From the NCBI RefSeq assembly GCF_000348685.1, contig NZ_ANLA01000004.1, positions 806,001-870,000 on the forward strand: a DNA stretch of 64,000 nucleotides, given 5' to 3'. Source of the DNA: Xanthomarina gelatinilytica. GTDB taxonomy: Bacteria; Bacteroidota; Bacteroidia; Flavobacteriales; Flavobacteriaceae. A model generated the notes under the pieces. That model saw nothing but the letters and a program-made list of their open reading frames with translations, made no database searches and was not told the DNA's origin. Position numbers and translations under genes: made by a program. Positions 17,234 through 25,913 of the stretch are shown piece after piece. Numbering within the stretch: the first letter of the stretch is position 1; each line of letters opens with the position of its first letter.

Positions 17234-19258
17234 ATGAAATATTTATTATTATTCATATTTGTATTTGCGTTGAAAATCGCAACTGCCCAAGATTATAAAT
17301 TTGGAAAAGTAAGCAAAGGGGAACTTCAGGAAACATCAGATCCTACAGATTCAGAAGCCAATGCAACCGTTTTATATAGAAGTCAAGAAATTAAATTCGA
17401 ATATATAGAAAGCAAAGGCTTTGTTCAGAAAAATGAGATTCATGAACGAATAAAAATCTATAATAAAGAAGGTTTTGACCAGGCAACCAAATCCATTAAA
17501 CTTTATAATGAATCTAATGAATTAAAAGAAAGTTTAACAGGATTTAAAGCATATACATATAACTTAGAAGGGAATAAAATAATAGATGATAAATTAAAAA
17601 GCGATGGTATTTTTGAAGAAGAAACTAATAGATATTGGTTATATACTAAATTCACCATGCCAAATATTAAAGAAGGTTGTGTTATTGAATATAAATATAC
17701 AATTGAATCAGAACTAATTAGAATAGATGATATTGAGTTTCAACAAGAAATTCCAATTAGAAAATTAGATTTTAAAATGTCAACACCAGAGTTTTATAAC
17801 TATGCCAAATATCCAAATGTTAAGGCAGCTTACTACCCTAAATTAAATGAAACTTATAAAGAAACTACGGTTTTTCTGTCTGGTGAAATGCAAACAAAAA
17901 TATCTCATAATCCAACAAGAGGAACTCGTTCAGATTTTAGTAAAAATGAATGGAAGTATAGAGAAAATATAACAACTGCTAATTTAGTTAACATTCCAGC
18001 TATAAAAAACGAAACTCATGTGTCTAATATTGATAATTATAGAGCCATCATGAAAATGGATTTAAGTTCCATTCATTATCCAGATCAAGTGAGACGTAAT
18101 TTTACAACCAATTGGGAAAAAGTAACAAAAACAATTTATGAAAGTAATGATTTTGGAGAGCAATTAAAAAAATCAGGTTATTTTAGTGATGATTTAAGTT
18201 CTGCCATTGCAGGCGCAACAAACCCAATAGAACAAACCTATAATATTTTCAATTTTGTAAAAACCAAAGTAAAATGGAACGGACTTCATGGGTATTACTC
18301 AGATTTAGGCGTAAGGCAAGCTTATAAGCAAGGTGTTGGAAATGTGGCAGATATCAATTTGATTTTAAATGCTATGTTGCGTGAAGCTGGACTAGATGCA
18401 AATCCTGTTTTAGTGAGCACAAAAGATAATGGTATTCCAGTATTTCCAACAAGAAGTGGTTTTAATTATGTTATTTGCGCTGTTAAATTAAAAGAAGGTC
18501 TGGTACTTTTAGACGCTTCTAGAAATTTCACAAGCCTCAACGTATTACCAGTAAAAGCTTTAAATTGGCAAGGAAGATTAATACGAAAAGATGGTAGTTC
18601 AGACTGGATTAATTTATCTGTTCAAGAGCCTTCTAAGGAAATAGTTTCTTTAAATATTAAACTTAATACAGATTTATCAGCAACAGGAAAAGTTAGAAAT
18701 CAATACACAGACTATAGTGCATTAAAATACAGAAATACCTTTGAAAGTTATTCTAAAGACGATTTGATTAAAGAAATTGAATCTGAAAATGGGTTGTTAC
18801 AAGTATCTAATATTGAAGTAGAAGATTTGAATATTCCTATAAAACCTGTACTTTTATCTTATGAATATGAACTAAAAGAAGCTTTAGAAGAAATAGGAGG
18901 TAGCTACTATTTTTCTCCTTTATTATTTTTAAAAATAAAAGAAACACCTTTTAAGCTTCAAACAAGAAATTACCCAATAGATTTAGATTACCCAACGTCA
19001 AGAAAATATATGGTAAACATCATGTTACCTGAAGAATTTCAAGTAGAATCTTTACCAGAAAACCAAAAGTTACAGTATAATAGCACAGAAGGAGAATTTA
19101 CTTATTTAATTAGAGAGAACGGTTCGATGCTACAAATGATAATTACGTTAGATTTAAATAATACCTTAATTTTACCAGAAAATTATGAGCAATTTAAACA
19201 GTTTTTCGAATTATTAGTAAATAAACAAGCTGAGAAAATAGTTCTTAAAAAAGCATAA
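17234..19258 (+). CDS. DUF3857 / transglutaminase-like exported protein (catalytic Cys and His missing)
   Basis: A 674-residue paralogue of the preceding gene with the same layout: signal peptide ending at ATAQ, DUF3857 domain, transglutaminase-like fold, C-terminal beta domain. Aligning YGDCKALT of the first protein with VGNVADIN here puts Val371 in place of the catalytic Cys, and FNYVICAV puts Tyr412 in place of His. Only the Asp in LLDAS (427) is retained. It therefore looks like a non-catalytic partner or binding protein. It shares the promoter at 15277 with the first gene, and a MazG-type gene starts 2 bases after its stop. Confidence 0.83.
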   Translation: MKYLLLFIFVFALKIATAQDYKFGKVSKGELQETSDPTDSEANATVLYRSQEIKFEYIESKGFVQKNEIHERIKIYNKEGFDQATKSIKLYNESNELKESLTGFKAYTYNLEGNKIIDDKLKSDGIFEEETNRYWLYTKFTMPNIKEGCVIEYKYTIESELIRIDDIEFQQEIPIRKLDFKMSTPEFYNYAKYPNVKAAYYPKLNETYKETTVFLSGEMQTKISHNPTRGTRSDFSKNEWKYRENITTANLVNIPAIKNETHVSNIDNYRAIMKMDLSSIHYPDQVRRNFTTNWEKVTKTIYESNDFGEQLKKSGYFSDDLSSAIAGATNPIEQTYNIFNFVKTKVKWNGLHGYYSDLGVRQAYKQGVGNVADINLILNAMLREAGLDANPVLVSTKDNGIPVFPTRSGFNYVICAVKLKEGLVLLDASRNFTSLNVLPVKALNWQGRLIRKDGSSDWINLSVQEPSKEIVSLNIKLNTDLSATGKVRNQYTDYSALKYRNTFESYSKDDLIKEIESENGLLQVSNIEVEDLNIPIKPVLLSYEYELKEALEEIGGSYYFSPLLFLKIKETPFKLQTRNYPIDLDYPTSRKYMVNIMLPEEFQVESLPENQKLQYNSTEGEFTYLIRENGSMLQMIITLDLNNTLILPENYEQFKQFFELLVNKQAEKIVLKKA

Positions 19259-19260
19259 CA

Positions 19261-19587
19261 ATGGATATTAAAAATGCACAGTTGATAGTTGATTCCTGGA
19301 TTAAAGAGCATGGTGTTCGTTACTTTAACGAATTAACCAACATGGCACAATTAACTGAAGAAGTGGGAGAGGTGGCCAGAATTATAGCCAGGCGTTATGG
19401 CGAACAAAGTGAAAAGGAAAGCGATAAAGACAAAGATTTAGGCGAAGAATTGGCAGATGTTGTTTTTGTGGTTCTATGTCTCGCCAACCAAACAGGAATT
19501 GACCTCCAAGCAGCTTTTGATAAAAAAATGGATAAAAAAACCAAACGCGATCACGACAGACACCACAACAACAGCAAATTAAAATAA
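19261..19587 (+). CDS. MazG-like nucleotide pyrophosphohydrolase
   Basis: A 108-residue all-helical NTP-PPase with the acidic metal motif TEEVGEVARIIARRYGEQ and the second-half EELADVVFVVLCLAN, the EExxE and ExxD pattern of the MazG/RS21-C6 superfamily. It hydrolyses nucleoside triphosphates to monophosphates, probably for nucleotide-pool cleaning. It is a single-domain short form, much smaller than E. coli MazG. The C-terminal tail is His/Lys-rich. It lies between the DUF3857 pair and aroA. Confidence 0.85.
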   Translation: MDIKNAQLIVDSWIKEHGVRYFNELTNMAQLTEEVGEVARIIARRYGEQSEKESDKDKDLGEELADVVFVVLCLANQTGIDLQAAFDKKMDKKTKRDHDRHHNNSKLK

Positions 19588-19593
19588 CGCAAA

Positions 19594-19618
19594 TTCCTGT
19601 GACAGCAGGAGTCTTTTT
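19594..19618. repeat. CCTG..CAGG palindrome with T run, before aroA
   Basis: TCCTGT (19595-19600) pairs with GCAGGA (19605-19610, one G-T pair), loop GACA, then GTCTTTTT. Closely similar to the stem at 57152-57169, so it is likely a dispersed palindromic repeat. With its T run it could also terminate transcription from the gene upstream. It ends 2 bases before the aroA ATG. Confidence 0.55.
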
Positions 19619-19620
19619 AA

Positions 19621-20850
19621 ATGAATATCCTACTTCAACAATCAACAATCAACAATCTGCAATCTGAAATCAAAATCACAGGTTCCAAAAGCGAATCCAA
19701 TAGGTTGTTGTTGTTACAGGCTTTGTACTCCAATATCCAAATAGAGAACTTATCAAATTCCGATGATACTCGTGTCATGTCTCAAGCATTATCGTCTACT
19801 TCCAATATTGTGGATGTTCATCATGCTGGTACAGCTATGCGTTTTTTAACAGCCTATTTTGCCTTTCAAAAAGGTCGGGAAGTGGTATTAACCGGATCAG
19901 ATAGAATGAAGGAAAGACCCATAAAAATACTGGTCGATGCTCTTAGGGAACTTGGTGCAGATATAAGTTATTTGGAAACGGAAGGATTTCCACCTTTAAA
20001 AATAAACGGAACAAACCCAACAAAAAATAAAGTGACACTTCAAGCCAATGTAAGCAGTCAATATATCTCTGCTTTATTGTTGATTGCACCTAAATTAGAA
20101 AACGGCTTGGAGCTTACTTTAGAGGGAAACATCACGTCTGTTCCTTATATTAAGATGACGCTTAGGCTACTTGAAGATTTAGGAATAGAAACATCTTTTA
20201 AGGATCAAACTATCAAGGTCAAGCAACAATCAGCAATCAACAATCAAATAGCAACAGTTGAATCAGATTGGTCATCAGCATCTTATTTTTATAGCATTAT
20301 TGCTTTAAGCAAAGTGGGAACCAAAATCACTTTGTCATCCTACAAAGCACATTCTCTGCAAGGAGATGCTGTTTTGGCAGACATCTATCTGCAATTTGGA
20401 GTAAAAACCACTTTTAAAACCAATAGGCTTGTCCTTCAAAAAGTAGAAAAGCTAAATAACCTTTCCATCATTGAATTAGACTTGTCAAATTCACCAGATA
20501 TTGCGCAAACCATAACAGTAACATGTTTCGCTTTAGGCTTGGAATGCCTACTAACCGGACTTCATACCTTAAAAATTAAAGAAACAGATAGACTTCTTGC
20601 CCTTAAAACCGAAATTGAAAAATTAGGAGGTATGGTAACCATTACAACCAATAGTTTACATTTAAAAGCTTCAAATAATTTAAAAAGTCAGGTTGCCATA
20701 GCAACTTATAACGACCATAGAATGGCTATGGCATTTGCTCCGTTGGCGCTTAAAACCTCACTTATAATCAATGATGCCGAAGTAGTCTCTAAGTCTTATC
20801 CAGGTTTTTGGAACGATTTAAAAACCATCGGTTTTCAAATATCTCAATAA
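19621..20850 (+). CDS. aroA: 3-phosphoshikimate 1-carboxyvinyltransferase (EPSP synthase)
   Basis: Joins shikimate-3-phosphate and PEP in the shikimate pathway. The 409 residues include GSKSESNRLLLL (residues 21-32), NSDDTRVM, HAGTAMRFLTAYFA, GSDRMKERPI and the C-terminal KETDRLLAL and YNDHRMAMAFAPLAL, all EPSP synthase signatures. Two stretches look foreign: residues about 5-16 and 202-211 are encoded by 7-bp-period repeats (CAACAAT type) that add polar QQSTINN and QQSAINN segments. It is not part of the pheA-tyrA operon. It is slightly shorter than E. coli AroA (427). Confidence 0.94.
   Translation: MNILLQQSTINNLQSEIKITGSKSESNRLLLLQALYSNIQIENLSNSDDTRVMSQALSSTSNIVDVHHAGTAMRFLTAYFAFQKGREVVLTGSDRMKERPIKILVDALRELGADISYLETEGFPPLKINGTNPTKNKVTLQANVSSQYISALLLIAPKLENGLELTLEGNITSVPYIKMTLRLLEDLGIETSFKDQTIKVKQQSAINNQIATVESDWSSASYFYSIIALSKVGTKITLSSYKAHSLQGDAVLADIYLQFGVKTTFKTNRLVLQKVEKLNNLSIIELDLSNSPDIAQTITVTCFALGLECLLTGLHTLKIKETDRLLALKTEIEKLGGMVTITTNSLHLKASNNLKSQVAIATYNDHRMAMAFAPLALKTSLIINDAEVVSKSYPGFWNDLKTIGFQISQ
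19635..19669. repeat. 7-bp-period repeat at the 5' end of aroA
   Basis: TCAACAA three times, then TCTGCAA and TCTGAAA, in register with a period of 7, directly inside the first codons of aroA. Reads as QQSTINNLQSE. Confidence 0.85.
20224..20251. repeat. 7-bp-period repeat inside aroA
   Basis: CAACAAT, CAGCAAT, CAACAAT, CAAATAG in register with a period of 7, the same unit as at the start of the gene. Encodes QQSAINNQIA between strand KDQTIKVK and VESDWSSASYF. Confidence 0.85.
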
Positions 20851-20865
20851 TAATTGGCTAAATAC

Positions 20866-20897
20866 TTGACAACGCCTACTTTCAGATTGTATATTTG
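20866..20897 (+). promoter_or_regulatory. Promoter of queA (TTG-N21-TATATTTG)
   Basis: TTG at 20866-20868 and a perfect TATATTTG at 20890-20897, spacing 21. Predicted transcription start near 20903, giving a leader of about 50 bases before the ATG at 20954. Confidence 0.6.
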
Positions 20898-20953
20898 CAA
20901 CCTTTGTAAAAAACAAAACACTTTCATTTTAATTTAAAAATTGATAGAACACA

Positions 20954-22003
20954 ATGAAATTATCACATTTTAATTTTAACCTTCCAGACGAATTATTAGC
21001 AGAATATCCAGCCGAAAATAGAGATGAATCCCGTTTAATGGTATTAAACAGGGAAAAGCAAACCATCGAGCATAAGATGTTTAAAGATCTTATTGATTAT
21101 TTTGATAAGGATGATGTGATGATTCTTAACAACACCAAGGTTTTTCCTGCCAGACTGTTTGGTAACAAGGAAAAAACTGGAGCAAGAATTGAAGTGTTTT
21201 TGTTAAGGGAATTAAATGAAGAACAACGTCTTTGGGATGTATTGGTAGATCCAGCAAGAAAAATTAGAATTGGAAACAAATTATATTTTGGAGAAGGCGA
21301 ATCTTTAGTAGCAGAAGTTATAGACAACACCACTTCCAGAGGTAGAACCTTACGTTTCTTATATGATGGATCTTATAGGGATTTTAGGGTGAAGCTAAGG
21401 GAGTTGGGAGAAACACCACTACCTAAATATATAAAAAGAGAGGTGGAACCAGAAGATGAAGAGCGTTACCAAACCATTTTCGCTAAAAACGAAGGAGCTG
21501 TTGCAGCTCCAACAGCTGGATTGCATTTTTCCAAACATTTGTTAAAGCGTTTGGAAATTAAAGGTGTAAACCTTGCAGAAGTTACTTTACATGTAGGTTT
21601 AGGAACTTTTAATCCAGTTGAGGTGGAAGATTTGTCCAAACACAAAATGGATAGTGAAGAAATAATTATCAACAAAGAAGCAGTAGAAACCATAAACACA
21701 GGTATTAAAAACAAAAGACGTGTATGTGCTGTAGGAACCACTGCCATGCGCGCCATAGAAAGCTCTGTGTCTTCCAGTGGTACCTTAAACGAATTTGATG
21801 GTTGGTCCAATAAATTTATTTTTCCACCATACGATTTCAGTATAGCCAATAGCATGATTACCAATTTCCATACTCCAAAATCCACACTGTTAATGATGGT
21901 ATCTGCCTTTGCTGGTCACGATTTTATTAAAAAGGCATACGAAGAAGCCATAAAAGAAAAATATAAATTCTATAGTTATGGTGATGCCATGCTCATTATC
22001 TAA
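20954..22003 (+). CDS. queA: tRNA preQ1(34) S-adenosylmethionine ribosyltransferase-isomerase
   Basis: Adds the epoxycyclopentane ring from the ribosyl of AdoMet to preQ1 in tRNA (queuosine synthesis). The 349 residues match QueA in length and motifs: [58 protein letters not shown] and [20 protein letters not shown]. It has its own promoter and a strong terminator 20 bases after the stop, so it is a single-gene unit. No other queuosine gene lies in the window. Confidence 0.97.
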   Translation: MKLSHFNFNLPDELLAEYPAENRDESRLMVLNREKQTIEHKMFKDLIDYFDKDDVMILNNTKVFPARLFGNKEKTGARIEVFLLRELNEEQRLWDVLVDPARKIRIGNKLYFGEGESLVAEVIDNTTSRGRTLRFLYDGSYRDFRVKLRELGETPLPKYIKREVEPEDEERYQTIFAKNEGAVAAPTAGLHFSKHLLKRLEIKGVNLAEVTLHVGLGTFNPVEVEDLSKHKMDSEEIIINKEAVETINTGIKNKRRVCAVGTTAMRAIESSVSSSGTLNEFDGWSNKFIFPPYDFSIANSMITNFHTPKSTLLMMVSAFAGHDFIKKAYEEAIKEKYKFYSYGDAMLII

Positions 22004-22023
22004 CTTTACAAATATTCTATTAA

Positions 22024-22053
22024 AAGGCCTTGTTTTTACAAGGCTTTTTTTTG
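22024..22053 (+). terminator. Terminator after queA
   Basis: AAGGCCTTG / CAAGGCTT stem around a TTTTTA loop, running into a tract of T residues (22045-22052). Confidence 0.85.
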
Positions 22054-22114
22054 CTTTACCTAAGATCCTTGAACAAATTAAAAAGAGGAAGTCATCAATC
22101 CAAATTCCTTTCAT

Positions 22115-22122
22115 TACTTTTG
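22115..22122 (+). promoter_or_regulatory. Candidate -7 element before rlmN (TACTTTTG)
   Basis: A perfect TAnnTTTG match 7 bases before the ATG. No TTG at the expected -33 position, and the 5' leader would be almost absent, so support is partial. Confidence 0.35.
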
Positions 22123-22129
22123 CAAACAC

Positions 22130-23170
22130 ATGGAAACTAAAAAGAAAGACATACGAGCCTTAAGCAAAGAACAATTACGTGATTTCTTTGTAAAAGAAGG
22201 AGATCAAGCATTTCGTGGCAATCAGGTTTATGAATGGTTGTGGAATAAAGGAGCTCACACCTTTGAAGATATGACAAATATTTCAAAAGAAACCAGACAA
22301 ATGCTGGAAGATCATTTTGTCATCAACCACATACATGTGGATACCATGCAAAAAAGTGCTGATGGAACCATAAAAAATGCTGTTCGTTTGCATGATGGTT
22401 TAATCGTGGAATCGGTTTTAATTCCAACCAGTACCAGAACAACAGCCTGTGTTTCCAGTCAGGTAGGTTGTAGTTTGGATTGTAGGTTTTGCGCCACTGC
22501 CAGACTAAAACGCATGCGAAATTTAAATCCTGATGAAATTTTCGACCAAGTGGTTGCCATAGATAAAGAAAGTAGGTTGTACCACAACAGGCCATTGAGC
22601 AATATTGTATTCATGGGAATGGGAGAACCTCTTATGAATTATAACAATGTGCTTAAAGCTATTGATAAAATAACTTCAGATGAAGGTTTGGGCATGTCTC
22701 CCAAACGAATTGTCGTGTCCACTTCTGGTGTGCCAAAAATGATAAAAAAAATGGCAGACGATGAAGTGAAGTTTAAATTAGCCGTTTCACTTCATTCGGC
22801 TATTGACGAAGTGAGGTCCTCCATCATGCCTTTTAATGAAAATTTTCCATTGGCCGATTTACGGGAAGCTTTGGAATATTGGTATGCCAAAACCAAAAAT
22901 AGAATTACCTACGAATATGTGGTATGGAAGGATATAAACGACAAAAAGAAAGATGTAGATGCCTTAATTGCATTTTGCAAATTTGCACCAAGTAAAGTTA
23001 ATTTAATAGAATACAATCCTATTGATGATGGCGAGTTTCAACAGGCCAATACACAAGCTATAGACATGTATGTGTCCATGTTGGAAGCCCATAACATTAC
23101 AGTTACAGTAAGAAGGTCCAGAGGAAAAGATATTGATGCAGCCTGTGGGCAATTGGCAAACAAGGGATAG
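22130..23170 (+). CDS. rlmN: 23S rRNA (A2503-C2)/tRNA (A37-C2) methyltransferase
   Basis: Radical-SAM methyltransferase of 346 residues. The iron-sulfur motif CxxxCxxC is CSLDCRFC (Cys114, 118, 121), and the second catalytic cysteine is Cys339 in DAACGQLANKG near the C terminus. Other RlmN blocks: RTTACVSSQVGC, NIVFMGMGEPL, VVSTSGVPKMI and EYNPIDDGEF. Single gene with a terminator 57 bases downstream. Confidence 0.97.
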   Translation: METKKKDIRALSKEQLRDFFVKEGDQAFRGNQVYEWLWNKGAHTFEDMTNISKETRQMLEDHFVINHIHVDTMQKSADGTIKNAVRLHDGLIVESVLIPTSTRTTACVSSQVGCSLDCRFCATARLKRMRNLNPDEIFDQVVAIDKESRLYHNRPLSNIVFMGMGEPLMNYNNVLKAIDKITSDEGLGMSPKRIVVSTSGVPKMIKKMADDEVKFKLAVSLHSAIDEVRSSIMPFNENFPLADLREALEYWYAKTKNRITYEYVVWKDINDKKKDVDALIAFCKFAPSKVNLIEYNPIDDGEFQQANTQAIDMYVSMLEAHNITVTVRRSRGKDIDAACGQLANKG

Positions 23171-23226
23171 CATACAGAAACTATTGAAAAGCCATGTGTT
23201 GCATTATACGCAGTCTAAATGTCAAT

Positions 23227-23248
23227 AAACCAAAACGGTTGGTTTTTT
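23227..23248 (+). terminator. Terminator after rlmN
   Basis: AAACCAA / TTGGTTT stem (23227-23233 and 23239-23245), loop AACGG, followed by T residues. It lies in the convergent gap before the minus-strand gene at 23282. Confidence 0.7.
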
Positions 23249-23281
23249 AACGGAGCTCAAAATGATGATCTTACAACTGGA

Positions 23282-24109
23282 TTAAAAAGCAATTTTCTTT
23301 CTAAAAACGCCTTGGGTTTCTGGGTTATAAATTTCAATTATGTAAACACCAGAAGCTAATCCTGTAGCATCTATTTGGTGTGTTTCCAGAGTTGTTTTGC
23401 CTTGCAGTAATGTTTGTCCAGTAAGAGATAACAGTTTGTAATTAATTTCGCTGTTAATATTGTAAATGGATATATAATGGTTTACACAACCTATTTGGTA
23501 GGTAATAGGTTCCTCATATTCGCCTACATTTAAATTGTTTACAGCTACGGAAACATTGTCAACCAGTAAAACAAATTTATCTGTACTGTTATTTCTCCAT
23601 GCTATATATACGGTTTGTCCATTGTAAGAAGCAAGGTCGACTGTTCTGTTAACCCAATCAGGATTTTCAGCACTTGTGGAAAATAAAACAGTATCAAAAT
23701 CGCTATTGATATTGGTTCCCGTTGTGGAAATCCTTACTTCATAACCATCAGGATAAGAAGCGTCCTGGGCTTTTGCATCCCAAACCAGCTCATTATTGGC
23801 ACTTATGTTAATAGCTGGAGTTATCATCCAATCGTCAGAGGTTTGTAAACTGGTGTACCAAGAACCACTCATGGCTGCTACATCTCCAGCAGGACCACCA
23901 AAATTCCCGTTTGCGTCATTCCTATCTATTTCTACCCAAGCATTTGTAATAAACGAAATCCCAGCGTTTATGGTATGTCCATCGTTGTCAATAACAGTCC
24001 AACCTGCTAAGCCAGGACCAGAACCATCAAAATTATCCTCAAAAATTATTTGTGAAAAAGAAACATGACAGCCAAAAACCAGAAAAAGTAATAAAATAGA
24101 TTGCTTCAT
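23282..24109 (-). CDS. Secreted cleaved-adhesin/choice-of-anchor J protein with T9SS sorting domain
   Basis: The ATG at 24109 (MKQSILLLFLVF) is chosen because it begins a signal peptide ending in VSFSQ; the open frame extends 24 codons further upstream without that feature. The mature part opens with IIFEDNFDGSGPGLAGWTVID and contains GSWYTSLQTSDDWMITPAIN and VYIAWRNNSTDKFVLLVDNV, a jelly-roll cleaved-adhesin (choice-of-anchor J) domain. The last 75 residues end in ATGLASGVYIIEI and RKKIAF, a type A C-terminal sorting domain for the type IX secretion system. It is therefore expected on the surface or released. Ligand unknown. Confidence 0.88.
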   Translation of the reverse strand: MKQSILLLFLVFGCHVSFSQIIFEDNFDGSGPGLAGWTVIDNDGHTINAGISFITNAWVEIDRNDANGNFGGPAGDVAAMSGSWYTSLQTSDDWMITPAINISANNELVWDAKAQDASYPDGYEVRISTTGTNINSDFDTVLFSTSAENPDWVNRTVDLASYNGQTVYIAWRNNSTDKFVLLVDNVSVAVNNLNVGEYEEPITYQIGCVNHYISIYNINSEINYKLLSLTGQTLLQGKTTLETHQIDATGLASGVYIIEIYNPETQGVFRKKIAF

Positions 24110-24228
24110 GGTATTAATTTTTAATTGGTTGCAACAAGTTAAGATACAAAAAATAATATTAACACTGTGGTTATATTGCATGAAGCACCTTAATTTGAAA
24201 GTTAGTAGTATTTCACAGGCATTTTTAG

Positions 24229-24236
24229 TACGTTTG
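24229..24236 (+). promoter_or_regulatory. Candidate -7 element (TACGTTTG)
   Basis: Perfect TAnnTTTG, 26 bases before the TTG start of the polyprenyl synthase. No -33 TTG at suitable distance. Confidence 0.35.
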
Positions 24237-24262
24237 TTATCAATTTTTAGTCATATTTTCTT

Positions 24263-25240
24263 TTGAAAATTGTAGAACAAATAAAACAGCCTATTGATTA
24301 TGAGATGGAACTTTTTGAACAAAAGTTTCAACTGTCCATGTCTTCAAAGGTAGCCTTGTTAAACCGAATTACCCATTATATTGTTAACAGAAAAGGTAAG
24401 CAAATGCGTCCTATGTTTGTGTTTTTGGTGGCTAAAATGGTTTCCAATGGCGAGATTAGTGAACGCACGTATCGAGGTGCTTCGGTTATAGAGCTTATTC
24501 ATACAGCCACTTTGGTTCATGACGATGTGGTGGATGAGAGCAACAGACGTCGTGGTTTTTTCTCTATCAATGCCCTTTGGAAAAACAAAATTGCGGTTTT
24601 GGTAGGTGATTATTTACTCTCAAAAGGCCTATTGCTATCCATAGACAACAACGATTTCGATTTGCTCAAAATTATTTCCATTGCTGTTAGGGAAATGAGC
24701 GAAGGTGAATTGCTTCAAATAGAAAAAGCCAGAAAATTGGATATTACAGAAGCCGTTTATTACGAAATTATACGTCAAAAAACAGCTACGTTAATCGCTG
24801 CCTGTTGCAGTCTGGGAGCTGCTTCGGTGAAACCAGGTTCGGAGCATGTGGAACGCATGCGAAAATTTGGCGAACTTATTGGGATGGCTTTCCAAATTAA
24901 AGACGATTTGTTTGATTATGGCGAAGAGAAAATAGGCAAACCTACTGGAATCGATATCAAAGAACAAAAAATGACCTTGCCATTGATTTATGTGCTCAAC
25001 CAAGCAAATAAAAAGGACAAGCGTTGGCTTATAAATTCCATTAAAAACCACAATAGGGATAAAAAAAGGGTCTCCGAAGTTATTGGCTATGTTATAGCCA
25101 AAGGTGGTCTGGATTATGCTATCTCCAAAATGAAGGCATTTCAGGAAGAAGCCCTTCAAATACTTCAAGTCTATCCAGATTCTGCATTTAAAAATTCATT
25201 GGAGTTGATGGTTAATTATGTGATTGACAGAAAAAAATAA
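24263..25240 (+). CDS. Polyprenyl diphosphate synthase
   Basis: A trans-isoprenyl diphosphate synthase of 325 residues with both Asp-rich motifs: HDDVVDESNRRRG (first, DDxxD) and KDDLFDYG (second). GKQMRPMFVFL carries the diphosphate-binding Lys and Arg. Such enzymes make the long side chain of menaquinone in Bacteroidota; chain length cannot be read with confidence. The start is TTG at 24263 (MKIVEQIKQPI), with no ATG before the conserved region. Confidence 0.92.
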   Translation: MKIVEQIKQPIDYEMELFEQKFQLSMSSKVALLNRITHYIVNRKGKQMRPMFVFLVAKMVSNGEISERTYRGASVIELIHTATLVHDDVVDESNRRRGFFSINALWKNKIAVLVGDYLLSKGLLLSIDNNDFDLLKIISIAVREMSEGELLQIEKARKLDITEAVYYEIIRQKTATLIAACCSLGAASVKPGSEHVERMRKFGELIGMAFQIKDDLFDYGEEKIGKPTGIDIKEQKMTLPLIYVLNQANKKDKRWLINSIKNHNRDKKRVSEVIGYVIAKGGLDYAISKMKAFQEEALQILQVYPDSAFKNSLELMVNYVIDRKK

Positions 25241-25349
25241 GACATTAACCGTTTCATTTTTAGTATTTTAAAATATTATTTCAAAACTTAGGCAACCTTT
25301 TGCATGATTTTTTCGTCTTTATAAATAGAAGCAGTTCAAAACCCTTTTA

Positions 25350-25913
25350 GTGAAAGTTATACAACTCTACAAAAACGAAACAGTGCTTATTAAAAAAGCC
25401 ATTAAAAACAATCGTGAAGCACAACACGTGTTGTTTGAGATGCATGCACCTAAAATGTTAAGTATTTGTAGATATTATATAAAGGATCTACAGCATGCCG
25501 AAGAAGCCATGCTGAATGGGTTTTACAAGGTTTTTAAACATCTTATGGATTATAAGGCAGAGGGCAGTTTTGAAGGCTGGATCAGACGCATTATGGTTCG
25601 GGAATCCATATCGTTTTTAAGGCAAAAAAAACAAATTGTGTTCACTGAAGAAGTGATGGAGGAGGCTCATGGTTCTTCCCTTCAAATAGATGTATCAATG
25701 GATGTTGCAGATATCCAACGATTGATAGATGGGTTGCCCGAAGGCTATAGAATGGTTTTTGTCATGTATGCCGTAGAAGGTTACAAACATGCCGAAATAG
25801 CAAAACTTTTAAAGATTTCGGAAGGCACCTCCAAATCGCAACTCTTTAAAGCCCGAAAACTGCTTCAGGAACAAATAAACAAACAAAACAACACCCATTA
25901 TGGCTCCAATTAA
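25350..25913 (+). CDS. ECF-type RNA polymerase sigma factor
   Basis: 187 residues with sigma region 2 (AQHVLFEMHAPKMLSICRYY, then HAEEAMLNGFYKVF) and region 4 helix-turn-helix (GYRMVFVMYAVEGYKHAEIA, LLKISEGTSKSQLFKARKLL). The start codon is GTG at 25350. The gene overlaps the next one by 14 bases, which encodes a single-pass membrane protein, a common arrangement for a sigma factor and its membrane partner. The regulon cannot be inferred; the outer-membrane gene at 26661 may be a target. Confidence 0.92.
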   Translation: MKVIQLYKNETVLIKKAIKNNREAQHVLFEMHAPKMLSICRYYIKDLQHAEEAMLNGFYKVFKHLMDYKAEGSFEGWIRRIMVRESISFLRQKKQIVFTEEVMEEAHGSSLQIDVSMDVADIQRLIDGLPEGYRMVFVMYAVEGYKHAEIAKLLKISEGTSKSQLFKARKLLQEQINKQNNTHYGSN

